A stretch of 64,000 nucleotides of DNA from Pseudomonas sp. NFACC02 (GTDB lineage: Bacteria; Pseudomonadota; Gammaproteobacteria; Pseudomonadales; Pseudomonadaceae): contig NZ_FOEO01000028.1 of the NCBI RefSeq assembly GCF_900110765.1, forward strand, positions 1-64,000, read 5' to 3'. The notes below the pieces were generated by a model. That model was not told the DNA's origin, ran no database searches, and saw nothing but the letters and a program-made list of their open reading frames with translations. Both the position numbers and the translations under genes were made by a program. Of the stretch, positions 25,286 through 36,516 are shown piece after piece (position 1 is the first letter of the stretch; the number at the start of each line of letters is the position of its first letter).

Positions 25286-25591
25286 ATGGCCAAGAAGAGC
25301 ATGAAAAACCGTGAGCTGAAGCGTCAGCTCACCGTTGCCAAGTACGCTACCAAGCGTGCAGCACTGAAAGCGATCATCGTGGATCTGAACGCCAGTCCAG
25401 AAGCACGTTGGGAAGCCACGGTAGCCCTGCAGAAGCAACCACGTGACGCAAGCGCTTCGCGCATGCGTAACCGTTGCCGCTTGACCGGTCGTCCGCACGG
25501 CGTTTACCGCAAGTTCGGCCTGGGCCGTAACAAGCTGCGTGAAGCTGCAATGCGTGGTGACGTTCCAGGTCTGGTTAAAGCCAGCTGGTAA
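25286..25591 (+). CDS. rpsN: 30S ribosomal protein S14 (zinc-independent form)
   Basis: 30S head protein. ATG 25286 (after TTGGAGTAGGAAA) gives 101 residues, the long form without the CxxC pairs of the zinc-binding paralogue. It is followed by an unusual 213-bp gap with a hairpin and promoter before rpsH. Confidence 0.98.
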
Positions 25592-25655
25592 GTCGCACTT
25601 CTCGTACCGCGCTGATCGGATTCTTCGAAAACCGACCAGCGTAGGACCTGAATTC

Positions 25656-25683
25656 GAATCAAGCCCCTTTTGGGGCTTGATTC
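25656..25683 (+). terminator. Perfect terminator-like hairpin between rpsN and rpsH
   Basis: Twelve perfect base pairs (25656-25667 with 25672-25683) around a TTTT loop. The 3' arm contains the TTGATT used as -35 by the promoter below. No T-tract follows, so termination may be partial. Confidence 0.75.
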
Positions 25684-25705
25684 GTTTCTGGCGTACGTCT
25701 AGAAT
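25677..25705 (+). promoter_or_regulatory. Internal promoter before rpsH, -35 inside the hairpin
   Basis: TTGATT (25677-25682), 17-bp spacer, TAGAAT (25700-25705), discriminator TGCCGG. The same -10 and discriminator style as the tRNA and S10 promoters. It would let rpsH-rplF-rplR-rpsE-rpmD-rplO-secY be made independently of upstream read-through. Confidence 0.7.
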
Positions 25706-25804
25706 TGCCGGCTCGCCTGAGCCCGTGTTTTTACGTGCCCGAGTTTTTTTGGCGACAAGCAGTAGCCGCAAGGCTAATTATTTTGTATTAGGAGCGTCTA
25801 GCCC

Positions 25805-26197
25805 ATGAGTATGCAGGACCCGTTAGCGGACATGCTAACTCGTATCCGTAATGCCCAGATGGCTGAAAAGCCCGTCGTAAGCATGCCATCTTCCACTTTG
25901 AAGGTGGCTGTAGCTAAAGTCCTGAAAGACGAAGGCTACATTGCGGGTTATCAGATCAGCAGTGAAACCAAGCCCCTGCTGTCTATCGAGCTGAAATACT
26001 TCGAAGGCCGTCCGGTTATCGAAGAAGTCAAGCGCGTTAGCCGTCCAGGCCTGCGTCAGTACAAGTCCGTCGATGATCTGCCGAAAGTTCGTGGCGGTCT
26101 CGGTGTGTCTATCGTCTCCACCAACAAAGGTGTGATGACGGATCGTGCTGCGCGCGCTGCCGGTGTCGGCGGCGAAGTGCTTTGCACTGTGTTCTAA
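25805..26197 (+). CDS. rpsH: 30S ribosomal protein S8
   Basis: Binds the central domain of 16S rRNA; the translational repressor of the spc operon in E. coli. The 130 residues start MSMQDPLADMLTRIRNAQ and end with GVGGEVLCTVF. Preceded by AGGAG at the end of a roughly 90-nt leader from the predicted start of the internal promoter. Confidence 0.98.
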   Translation: MSMQDPLADMLTRIRNAQMAEKPVVSMPSSTLKVAVAKVLKDEGYIAGYQISSETKPLLSIELKYFEGRPVIEEVKRVSRPGLRQYKSVDDLPKVRGGLGVSIVSTNKGVMTDRAARAAGVGGEVLCTVF

Positions 26198-26209
26198 GGG
26201 GGGATAAGC

Positions 26210-26743
26210 ATGTCACGCGTAGCTAAGAACCCCGTTAAGTTGCCAGCAGGCGTCGAAGTCAAACTCGTCGGCCAGCAGCTTTCGGTGAAGGGTGCCAAGG
26301 GTACTCTCGACCTGAACATTCACTCGTCCGTTGAAATTGTTGAAGAAGCTGGCGAGCTGCGTTTCTCTGCTCGCAATGGCGATCAACAGACTCGCGCAAT
26401 GGCCGGTACCACTCGTGCGTTGGTAAACAACATGGTCCAGGGCGTAAGCCAAGGCTTCGAGCGCAAGCTCCAGCTGGTCGGTGTTGGTTACAAAGCGCAA
26501 GCAAAAGGCACGGTGCTGAACCTGGCCCTTGGCTTCTCGCACCCAGTGGACTACGAATTGCCAGCAGGCATCACCGCTGAGACCCCCAACCAAACCGATA
26601 TCCTTATCCGTGGTATCGACAAGCAGTTGGTTGGTCAAGTGGCCGCTGAGATCCGCGACTTCCGCCGTCCAGAGCCATACAAAGGCAAAGGCGTGCGTTA
26701 CGCGGACGAAGTCGTCCGTCGTAAAGAAGCCAAGAAGAAGTAG
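26210..26743 (+). CDS. rplF: 50S ribosomal protein L6
   Basis: 50S protein near the sarcin-ricin loop, two repeated domains. The 177 residues end with the signature RRPEPYKGKGVRYADEVVRR. Lies 12 bp after rpsH. Confidence 0.98.
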   Translation: MSRVAKNPVKLPAGVEVKLVGQQLSVKGAKGTLDLNIHSSVEIVEEAGELRFSARNGDQQTRAMAGTTRALVNNMVQGVSQGFERKLQLVGVGYKAQAKGTVLNLALGFSHPVDYELPAGITAETPNQTDILIRGIDKQLVGQVAAEIRDFRRPEPYKGKGVRYADEVVRRKEAKKK

Positions 26744-26753
26744 GGCATAGCAA

Positions 26754-27104
26754 ATGACCGTCAAAAAAGTTACCCGACTGCGTCGCGCTCGCAAAGCACG
26801 CCTGAAAATGCACGAACTCGAAGTCGTGCGTCTCTGCGTGTACCGCTCTTCGCAGCACATTTATGCCCAGGTCATTTCGGCCGACGGCAGCAAAGTCCTG
26901 GCAAACGCCTCGACTTTGGACAAAGAACTGCGTGATGGCGCCACTGGCAACATCGACGCGGCCACTAAAGTTGGCCAGCTGATCGCTGAGCGTGCGAAAG
27001 CCGCAGGCGTATCGCAAGTGGCTTTTGATCGTTCTGGCTTCAAGTACCACGGTCGCGTCAAGGCGCTGGCTGATGCTGCTCGTGAAGGCGGGCTGGAGTT
27101 CTAA
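26754..27104 (+). CDS. rplR: 50S ribosomal protein L18
   Basis: 5S rRNA-binding protein of the central protuberance. The 116 residues contain VYRSSQHIYAQVI and FDRSGFKYHGRVKALADAAR. Three bases separate it from rpsE. Confidence 0.98.
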   Translation: MTVKKVTRLRRARKARLKMHELEVVRLCVYRSSQHIYAQVISADGSKVLANASTLDKELRDGATGNIDAATKVGQLIAERAKAAGVSQVAFDRSGFKYHGRVKALADAAREGGLEF

Positions 27105-27107
27105 GTT

Positions 27108-27608
27108 ATGGCAAATAACGACCAAAAACGCGACGAAGGCTACATCGAGAAGCTGGTTCAGGTTAATCGCGTAGCAAAAACCGTAAAAGGCGGCCGTATC
27201 TTCACTTTCACTGCGTTGACCGTAGTGGGTGATGGTAAGGGCCGTGTTGGCTTCGGCCGTGGCAAGTCACGTGAAGTGCCTGCTGCGATTCAGAAGGCAA
27301 TGGAAGCTGCTCGTCGCAACATGATCCAGGTTGATCTGAACGGCACCACTCTGCAGTACGCCATGAAGTCCGCTCACGGCGCTTCGAAGGTCTACATGCA
27401 GCCTGCTTCCGAAGGTACCGGCATCATCGCCGGCGGCGCGATGCGTGCTGTCCTGGAAGTCGCTGGCGTTCAGAACGTTCTGGCCAAATGCTACGGTTCG
27501 ACCAACCCGGTCAACGTTGTTCACGCAACGTTCAAGGGTTTGAAGGCCATGCAGTCCCCTGAGTCCATTGCTGCAAAACGCGGCCTGAACGTGCAGGAGA
27601 TCATCTGA
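27108..27608 (+). CDS. rpsE: 30S ribosomal protein S5
   Basis: Decoding-fidelity and mRNA-entry protein, also the site of spectinomycin-resistance changes. The 166 residues contain the double-stranded RNA-binding segment with VNRVAKTVKGGRIFTF (about 20-35) and GSTNPVNVVHATFKGL. The loop appears wild type. Confidence 0.98.
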   Translation: MANNDQKRDEGYIEKLVQVNRVAKTVKGGRIFTFTALTVVGDGKGRVGFGRGKSREVPAAIQKAMEAARRNMIQVDLNGTTLQYAMKSAHGASKVYMQPASEGTGIIAGGAMRAVLEVAGVQNVLAKCYGSTNPVNVVHATFKGLKAMQSPESIAAKRGLNVQEII

Positions 27609-27610
27609 TC

Positions 27611-27787
27611 ATGGCTACCGTAAAAGTTACTTTGATCAAAAGCATGACCGGCCGTATCCCTAACCACAAACTGTGCGTTAAGGGTCTGGGTCTGCGTCGC
27701 ATCGGTCACACTGTAGAAGTCGTTGATACCCCGGAAAACCGTGGGATGATCAACAAGGCTTACTACATGCTGCGAGTCGAGGGTTAA
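27611..27787 (+). CDS. rpmD: 50S ribosomal protein L30
   Basis: A 58-residue 50S protein (MATVKVTLIKSMTGRIPN onward), beginning two bases after the rpsE stop and ending three bases before rplO. Small, but every position from the IGRIPNHKLCVKGLGLR-type motif to YMLRVEG fits L30. Confidence 0.97.
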   Translation: MATVKVTLIKSMTGRIPNHKLCVKGLGLRRIGHTVEVVDTPENRGMINKAYYMLRVEG

Positions 27788-27790
27788 TCG

Positions 27791-28222
27791 ATGAAACTCA
27801 ATGATCTGAGTCCAGCGCCGGGTTCCCGTCGCGAGAAGCATCGTCCGGGCCGTGGTATCGGTAGTGGTTTGGGCAAGACCGGTGGCCGCGGCCACAAAGG
27901 TCAGACCTCCCGCTCCGGTGGCACCATTGCTCCGGGCTTCGAAGGCGGCCAACAGCCGTTGCATCGTCGTCTGCCAAAGTTCGGCTTCGTCTCTTTGAAG
28001 GCAATGGATCGTGCGGAAGTTCGCACCTCCGAGCTGGCTAAAGTAGAAGGCGTTGTAACTGTGCAGTCCCTGAAGGATGCCAACGTGATCAACCAAAACG
28101 TACAGCGCGTGAAAATCATGCTGTCCGGTGAGGTTACTCGCGCGGTCACCCTCAAAGGTATCGCAGCCACCAAAGGTGCGCGTGCGGCTATCGAAGCAGC
28201 TGGCGGCAAATTCGAGGAATAA
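27791..28222 (+). CDS. rplO: 50S ribosomal protein L15
   Basis: Late-assembly 50S protein with a long basic N-terminal extension threaded into rRNA. The 143 residues begin MKLNDLSPAPGSRREKHRPG and contain GRGHKGQTSRSGG. The stop abuts the secY start. Confidence 0.98.
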   Translation: MKLNDLSPAPGSRREKHRPGRGIGSGLGKTGGRGHKGQTSRSGGTIAPGFEGGQQPLHRRLPKFGFVSLKAMDRAEVRTSELAKVEGVVTVQSLKDANVINQNVQRVKIMLSGEVTRAVTLKGIAATKGARAAIEAAGGKFEE

Positions 28223-29554
28223 ATGGCTAAGCAAGGTGCTCTCTCAGCGCTCAGCAAAAGCGGCGGGTTGTCCGAGCTCTGGGCTCGACTGCGTTTCCTG
28301 TTCCTGGCGATTATCGTCTACCGGATCGGTGCGCATATCCCAGTTCCAGGTATCAATCCTGACCGGCTGGCGGACCTGTTTCGACAGAATGAGGGGACCA
28401 TTCTTAGCTTGTTCAACATGTTTTCCGGCGGTGCGCTGGAGCGCATGAGCATTTTTGCACTGGGGATCATGCCGTACATCTCGGCTTCGATCATCATGCA
28501 GCTCATGACCGCTGTCAGCCCACAGCTGGAGCAGTTGAAGAAGGAAGGTGAGGCTGGTCGTCGTAAGATCAGCCAATACACCCGCTATGGCACCGTCGTC
28601 CTGGCATTGGTTCAAGCTATTGGCATGTCCATTGGCTTGGCCGGTCAGGGCGTTGCTTTCTCTGCAGATATCGGCTTCCACTTCGTGGCGGTCACCACCT
28701 TTGTGGCTGGTGCACTGTTCATGATGTGGCTGGGCGAGCAGATCACTGAGCGCGGTGTTGGTAACGGTATCTCGATGTTGATTTTTTCGGGTATCGTCGC
28801 CGGTCTTCCGAGAGCGATCGGGCAGTCTTTCGAGTCTGCACGTCAGGGTGATATCAACATTTTCGCTTTGGTCGCCATCGGTTTGCTGGCAGTAGCGATT
28901 ATCGGTTTCGTGGTGTTCATTGAGCGTGGTCAGCGTCGTATCGCAGTTCACTACGCCAAGCGTCAGCAGGGCCGCAAGGTCTTCGCTGCGCAGACCAGCC
29001 ACTTGCCGCTGAAAGTGAACATGGCTGGGGTTATTCCGGCCATTTTCGCAAGCAGCATCTTGCTGTTTCCGGCTTCGTTGGGTGCCTGGTTCGGTCAGTC
29101 TGAAGGTATGGGCTGGTTGCAGGACATCTCGCAGTCGATCGCTCCTGGTCAGCCGTTGAATATTCTGCTGTTTAGTGCAGGGATTATTTTCTTCTGCTTC
29201 TTCTATACGGCGTTGATGTTCAATCCGAAAGACGTAGCGGAAAACCTGAAGAAGTCCGGTGCCTTTATTCCGGGCATTCGTCCTGGTGAGCAGTCGGCGC
29301 GCTATATCGATGGCGTTCTGACTCGTCTGACCATGTTCGGTGCTCTTTATATGATGGCCGTGTGCCTGTTGCCCCAGTTTTTGGTGGTTGCTGCAAACGT
29401 GCCGTTCTACCTTGGCGGGACCTCGTTGCTGATCGTGGTCGTGGTTGTGATGGACTTCATGTCCCAAGTGCAATCTCACCTCGTTTCGCACCAGTATGAA
29501 TCCCTGATGAAGAAAGCCAACCTGAAGGGCTACGGCAGCGGCATGCTGCGCTGA
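28223..29554 (+). CDS. secY: Preprotein translocase subunit SecY
   Basis: Ten-helix channel subunit of SecYEG in the inner membrane. The 443 residues show the plug region, [10 protein letters not shown] and the cytoplasmic loop [20 protein letters not shown] directly follows the rplO stop, so the two are translationally close. Confidence 0.98.
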
Positions 29555-29582
29555 AGCACCCATAAGGTTCGAGGAGTTGGTG

Positions 29583-29699
29583 ATGAAAGTTCGTGCATCG
29601 GTGAAAAAGCTGTGCCGTAACTGCAAGATTATTCGCCGCGAAGGTGTTGTTCGAGTAATTTGCAGCGCGGAACCACGTCATAAGCAGCGCCAAGGCTGA
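29583..29699 (+). CDS. rpmJ: 50S ribosomal protein L36 (zinc-binding form)
   Basis: A 38-residue protein, [19 protein letters not shown] onward, with the zinc ligands C11, C14, C27 and H33 all present, i.e. the C+ paralogue. Genomes with a zinc-responsive regulon often hold a second, cysteine-less copy elsewhere; none is in this window. Preceded by GAGGAGTTGGTG. Confidence 0.96.
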
Positions 29700-29716
29700 G
29701 TGTGATCTGTGCTATA

Positions 29717-29744
29717 AGCCCAGCAGCTAGTGCGCTGCTGGGTT
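29717..29744 (+). terminator. Terminator-like hairpin between rpmJ and rpsM
   Basis: Stem 29717-29727 with 29734-29744 (11 pairs, one G-T), 6-nt loop, then an AT-rich stretch rather than a pure T run. Its last two bases are the first two of the downstream -35. Confidence 0.65.
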
Positions 29745-29771
29745 GATTATTTGTTATTACAGCGATATTAT
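29743..29771 (+). promoter_or_regulatory. Promoter of the alpha operon (rpsM-rpsK-rpsD-rpoA-rplQ)
   Basis: TTGATT (29743-29748), 17-bp spacer, TATTAT (29766-29771), giving a leader of about 50 nt before rpsM. In E. coli S4 represses this operon through a leader pseudoknot; I did not identify one here. Confidence 0.7.
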
Positions 29772-29830
29772 CTCGCGCCCTATTTCTTGGCTTCCGGGGC
29801 GTAGGTAGCTGTCAATTGGAGTCCCACTGA

Positions 29831-30187
29831 ATGGCCCGTATTGCAGGCGTTAACATTCCAGATAACAAGCATACTGTTATCTCGCTGACCTACATCTATG
29901 GTGTTGGTCGCACGACTGCACAGAAAATCTGTGCTACCACCGGGGTTAACCCGGCGGCAAAGATCAAAGATCTGAGCGACGAGCAGATTGAACAGCTGCG
30001 TGGCGAAGTCGCGAAGTTCACCACTGAAGGTGACCTGCGTCGCGAAATCAACATGAAAATCAAGCGCTTGATGGACCTCGGTTGCTATCGCGGTCTGCGT
30101 CATCGTCGTGGTCTTCCAGTACGCGGTCAGCGTACCAAGACTAACGCGCGTACCCGTAAAGGTCCGCGTAAGCCGATCCGCAAGTAA
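29831..30187 (+). CDS. rpsM: 30S ribosomal protein S13
   Basis: 30S head protein making intersubunit bridge B1. The 118 residues begin MARIAGVNIPDNKHTVISLTYI and end in the basic tail RTKTNARTRKGPRKPIRK. First gene of the alpha operon. Confidence 0.98.
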   Translation: MARIAGVNIPDNKHTVISLTYIYGVGRTTAQKICATTGVNPAAKIKDLSDEQIEQLRGEVAKFTTEGDLRREINMKIKRLMDLGCYRGLRHRRGLPVRGQRTKTNARTRKGPRKPIRK

Positions 30188-30217
30188 TCGCCCCAGCGAA
30201 TCGACAGGAATTAAATC

Positions 30218-30607
30218 ATGGCAAAACCTGCTGCTCGTCCTCGTAAAAAAGTTAAAAAGACAGTGGTTGATGGCATCGCCCACATCCATGCATCTTTTAA
30301 CAACACCATCGTGACCATTACCGACCGTCAAGGTAACGCTCTTTCCTGGGCTACCTCCGGTGGTTCGGGTTTCCGCGGTTCCCGCAAGTCCACCCCGTTC
30401 GCTGCTCAAGTAGCTGCTGAGCGTGCTGGTCAAGCTGCGCTGGAATACGGCCTGAAAAACCTCGACGTTAACGTCAAGGGCCCAGGTCCGGGTCGTGAAT
30501 CTGCAGTTCGTGCATTGAACGGCTGTGGCTACAAGATCGCCAGCATCACCGACGTGACGCCAATCCCGCACAACGGGTGCCGTCCGCCGAAGAAGCGCCG
30601 CGTGTAA
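30218..30607 (+). CDS. rpsK: 30S ribosomal protein S11
   Basis: Platform protein that lines the E-site mRNA path. The 129 residues contain VDGIAHIHASFNNTIVTITD and VKGPGPGRESAVRAL. 18 bp before rpsD. Confidence 0.98.
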   Translation: MAKPAARPRKKVKKTVVDGIAHIHASFNNTIVTITDRQGNALSWATSGGSGFRGSRKSTPFAAQVAAERAGQAALEYGLKNLDVNVKGPGPGRESAVRALNGCGYKIASITDVTPIPHNGCRPPKKRRV

Positions 30608-30625
30608 TCCAGGAGATTGTAAAGA

Positions 30626-31246
30626 ATGGCTCGTTACATTGGTCCAAAATGCAAACTCGCTCGTCGCGAAGGCACCGATCTCTTCCTGAAGAGCGGCGTG
30701 CGCGCGATCGAATCGAAGTGCAACATCGAAGCTGCACCAGGTATCCACGGTCAGCGCCGCGGTCGCCAATCCGACTACGGCACCCAGCTGCGTGAAAAGC
30801 AGAAAGTCCGTCGTATCTATGGCGTTCTCGAGCGTCAGTTCAGCGGTTACTACAAAGAAGCGGCCGGCAAGAAAGGCGCTACTGGCGAGAACCTGCTGCA
30901 ACTTCTCGAATGCCGTCTGGACAACGTCGTATACCGTATGGGTTTCGGTTCTACTCGTGCCGAATCTCGTCAACTGGTATCGCACAAGTCGGTTAGCGTA
31001 AACGGCAAAACCGTTAACGTTCCGTCCTACCAGGTTCGTGCTGGTGACGTGGTCGCTATTCGCGAAAAAGCGAAAAACCAGCTGCGTATCGTCCAGGCTC
31101 TCGATCTGTGTGCCCAACGTGGCCGCGTAGAATGGGTAGAAGTAGACACTGAGAAGAAATCTGGCGTTTTCAAAAGCGTTCCAGCTCGCAGTGATCTGTC
31201 CGCCGACATCAACGAAAGCCTGATTGTCGAGCTCTACTCCAAGTAA
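30626..31246 (+). CDS. rpsD: 30S ribosomal protein S4
   Basis: 16S rRNA assembly initiator and alpha-operon repressor in E. coli. The 206 residues have the S4 RNA-binding domain near LDNVVYRMGFGSTRAESRQ (about 97-115). Followed 22 bp later by rpoA. Confidence 0.98.
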   Translation: MARYIGPKCKLARREGTDLFLKSGVRAIESKCNIEAAPGIHGQRRGRQSDYGTQLREKQKVRRIYGVLERQFSGYYKEAAGKKGATGENLLQLLECRLDNVVYRMGFGSTRAESRQLVSHKSVSVNGKTVNVPSYQVRAGDVVAIREKAKNQLRIVQALDLCAQRGRVEWVEVDTEKKSGVFKSVPARSDLSADINESLIVELYSK

Positions 31247-31268
31247 GGGCTAGAAAATAGGTGCATCC

Positions 31269-32270
31269 ATGCAGATTTCGGTAAATGAGTTCCTGACACC
31301 CCGCCACATTGATGTGCAGGTTGTCAGTCCAACCCGCGCCAAGATCACACTCGAGCCTCTCGAGCGTGGTTTCGGCCATACCCTGGGCAACGCGCTGCGC
31401 CGCATCCTGTTGTCCTCCATGCCCGGCTGTGCAGTAGTCGAGGCCGAGATTGACGGTGTACTCCACGAGTACAGCGCCATCGAAGGTGTACAGGAAGATG
31501 TCATTGAAATCCTGTTGAACCTTAAAGGTCTGGCTATCAAGCTGCACGGTCGAGACGAAGTTACGCTGACCTTGTCGAAGAAGGGTTCGGGGGTGGTTAC
31601 CGCTGCCGATATTCAGCTGGATCATGATGTCGAGATCGTTAACCCCGATCACGTAATCGCTAACCTGGCGTCTAACGGCGCCCTGAACATGAAGCTCGTC
31701 GTAGCTCGTGGTCGCGGTTATGAACCAGCAGACTCGCGTCAGAGCGACGAAGACGAAAGCCGCAGCATCGGTCGCTTGCAGCTCGACTCTTCGTTCAGCC
31801 CGGTTCGTCGTATCGCCTACGTGGTGGAAAACGCCCGTGTCGAGCAACGTACTAACCTGGACAAACTGGTTATTGATCTGGAAACCAACGGTACTCTGGA
31901 TCCTGAAGAGGCAATCCGCCGCGCTGCAACCATTCTGCAACAGCAGTTGGCTGCGTTCGTCGACCTCAAAGGTGACAGTGAGCCAGTGGTAGTCGAACAG
32001 GAAGACGAGATCGATCCGATCCTGCTTCGTCCGGTTGACGATTTGGAACTGACTGTACGTTCGGCCAACTGCCTTAAGGCGGAGAACATTTACTACATCG
32101 GCGACCTGATTCAGCGCACCGAAGTAGAACTGTTGAAGACTCCGAACCTGGGCAAGAAATCCTTGACTGAAATCAAGGACGTTCTGGCTTCTCGTGGTCT
32201 CTCCCTCGGCATGCGCCTCGACAACTGGCCGCCTGCAAGTCTTAAGAAGGACGACAAGGCGACTGCCTGA
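31269..32270 (+). CDS. rpoA: DNA-directed RNA polymerase subunit alpha
   Basis: Dimerises to scaffold RNA polymerase; its C-terminal domain contacts UP elements and activators. The 333 residues have the N-terminal domain (ERGFGHTLGNALRRILLSSM) and the C-terminal domain with VRSANCLKAENI, which includes the DNA-contact arginine equivalent to E. coli R265. Confidence 0.99.
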   Translation: MQISVNEFLTPRHIDVQVVSPTRAKITLEPLERGFGHTLGNALRRILLSSMPGCAVVEAEIDGVLHEYSAIEGVQEDVIEILLNLKGLAIKLHGRDEVTLTLSKKGSGVVTAADIQLDHDVEIVNPDHVIANLASNGALNMKLVVARGRGYEPADSRQSDEDESRSIGRLQLDSSFSPVRRIAYVVENARVEQRTNLDKLVIDLETNGTLDPEEAIRRAATILQQQLAAFVDLKGDSEPVVVEQEDEIDPILLRPVDDLELTVRSANCLKAENIYYIGDLIQRTEVELLKTPNLGKKSLTEIKDVLASRGLSLGMRLDNWPPASLKKDDKATA

Positions 32271-32312
32271 TCGTCGTAATCACCGAACGTTGTGTTTGGT
32301 AAGGAATGAACC

Positions 32313-32699
32313 ATGCGTCATCGTAAAAGTGGACGTCACCTGAGCCGTACCAGCTCTCACCGCAAGGCCATGTTCCAAAACATGGCGGTGTCGCTGTTCG
32401 AGCACGAGCTGATCAAAACTACCCTGCCGAAAGCCAAGGAACTGCGCCGCGTTGCCGAGCCGCTGATCACTCTGGCCAAGGTTGATAGCGTTGCTAACCG
32501 TCGTCTGGCATTTGACCGTACCCGTTCGAAAGAAATGGTCGGCAAACTGTTCAACGACCTGGGCAAGCGTTATGCAACTCGTGAGGGTGGCTACCTGCGC
32601 ATCCTCAAGTGCGGTTTCCGCGCTGGCGACAACGCGCCAATGGCGTACGTCGAACTGGTTGACCGTCCTGTCGGTGGCTCTGTAGAAGCTGCTGAATAA
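32313..32699 (+). CDS. rplQ: 50S ribosomal protein L17
   Basis: Tunnel-exit 50S protein. The 128 residues start MRHRKSGRHLSRTSSHRKAMFQNM. Last gene of the ribosomal cluster, closed by the terminator at 32716. Confidence 0.98.
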   Translation: MRHRKSGRHLSRTSSHRKAMFQNMAVSLFEHELIKTTLPKAKELRRVAEPLITLAKVDSVANRRLAFDRTRSKEMVGKLFNDLGKRYATREGGYLRILKCGFRAGDNAPMAYVELVDRPVGGSVEAAE

Positions 32700-32715
32700 G
32701 ACGTCAGTCGTTGCG

Positions 32716-32744
32716 AAAAACCGGGCCTAGCGCCCGGTTTTTTG
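32716..32744 (+). terminator. Terminator after rplQ
   Basis: Stem 32716-32726 with 32732-32742 (GC core CCGGGC), 5-nt loop and T run. Ends the alpha operon. Bases 32745-32958 behind it hold no gene; katA stands here in P. aeruginosa. Confidence 0.93.
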
Positions 32745-32958
32745 TTTCCGGAATTCACTAAATACAACGCGTTATCAGTTACTTTGCATCAGTATTGCGC
32801 TAAGTCTAAGTGATAAACGGAACTCTCCTCATTTACCCGCGTTTTCAGCACCAAATTTGAGGAAATCACGGTTTTTCTTTGTTTTTCTGCCCCGGATCCA
32901 GTGACCTGCCCGTGATGATGGTTCAAACTATCGACTTTCACGAAGGAGATTCACGGCG

Positions 32959-33423
32959 ATGCAAGGCCATCCGGACGTCATCGATTACCTCAACACGCTG
33001 CTGACCGGCGAATTGGCTGCACGCGATCAGTACTTCATCCATTCCCGGATGTATGAAGATTGGGGGTTCAGCAAGCTGTACGAGCGTATCAACCACGAGA
33101 TGGAAGAAGAGGCACAGCACGCGGATGCGTTGATGCGCCGAATTCTGATGCTTGAAGGTACGCCGCGCATGCGTCCGGACGATCTCGATGTCGGCACCAC
33201 GGTGCCTGAAATGCTCGCCAGCGACCTTCGCCTCGAATACAAGGTCCGTGCTGCCCTGTGCAAGGGCATCGCGCTCTGTGAGCAACACAAGGACTACGTC
33301 AGTCGCGACATCCTGCGTGTCCAGCTCGCGGACACCGAAGAGGATCACACTTACTGGCTTGAAAAGCAGATGGGTTTGATCAAGTCCATAGGCCTGGAGA
33401 ACTACCTGCAATCGCAGCTCTGA
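32959..33423 (+). CDS. ftnA: Bacterial ferritin FtnA (bacterioferritin family, heme ligand absent)
   Basis: Iron-storage 24-mer: oxidises Fe(II) at a di-iron site and stores it as mineral. The 154 residues carry all six ferroxidase ligands: E18, E51, H54, E93, E127 and H130. The position of the heme ligand Met52 of bacterioferritin is Ala52 here, so this is the FtnA type (PA4235 was first called BfrA) and should not bind inter-subunit heme. ATG 32959 has AAGGAGATTC upstream. The gene sits between rplQ and uvrA as in other pseudomonads, but without katA. Confidence 0.92.
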   Translation: MQGHPDVIDYLNTLLTGELAARDQYFIHSRMYEDWGFSKLYERINHEMEEEAQHADALMRRILMLEGTPRMRPDDLDVGTTVPEMLASDLRLEYKVRAALCKGIALCEQHKDYVSRDILRVQLADTEEDHTYWLEKQMGLIKSIGLENYLQSQL

Positions 33424-33435
33424 ATCCGAGCCAAT

Positions 33436-33474
33436 AAAAAGCCCCTGCCGTGACCCTCGCGGCAGGGGCTTTTT
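33436..33474. terminator. Bidirectional terminator between ftnA and uvrA
   Basis: A 14-bp stem (33436-33449 with 33461-33474) with A and T runs on both sides, so it can stop transcripts from both converging genes. Confidence 0.93.
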
Positions 33475-33493
33475 ATTTGTGTGCGTTCAGAAG

Positions 33494-36328
<2,835 letters not shown>

Positions 36329-36483
36329 AGTGGCCTCGCACGGCGGGCTTCAAAACACGGGAGTATACGGCGAAATACTGGATGGATGCACACTATCGAT
36401 ATGGATGTCGGCAGGCATGGAAAAAAGAAAATTCCTGCGATGCGCGGCAAAGCGTCGTATGTGCTGTACATCGATGGGACTGG

Positions 36484-36489
36484 TAGAAT
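36484..36489 (+). promoter_or_regulatory. -10 element of the MFS gene promoter
   Basis: TAGAAT followed by the GC-rich discriminator CGCCGCC, 27 bp before the MFS start codon. No good -35 is visible at 16-18 bp, so the promoter may be weak or activator-dependent. Confidence 0.45.
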
Positions 36490-36516
36490 CGCCGCCGGTT
36501 CACATGAGGTTCTTCC

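Noticed and set aside
25539..25808. 89-codon frame between rpsN and rpsH
   Set aside because: It covers the hairpin and promoter, has no ribosome-binding site, and its composition is not protein-like.
36329..36516. LexA (SOS) box between uvrA and the MFS gene
   Set aside because: I searched by eye for CTG-N10-CAG and found only near misses such as CTG-N10-CAA in a GC-rich context.
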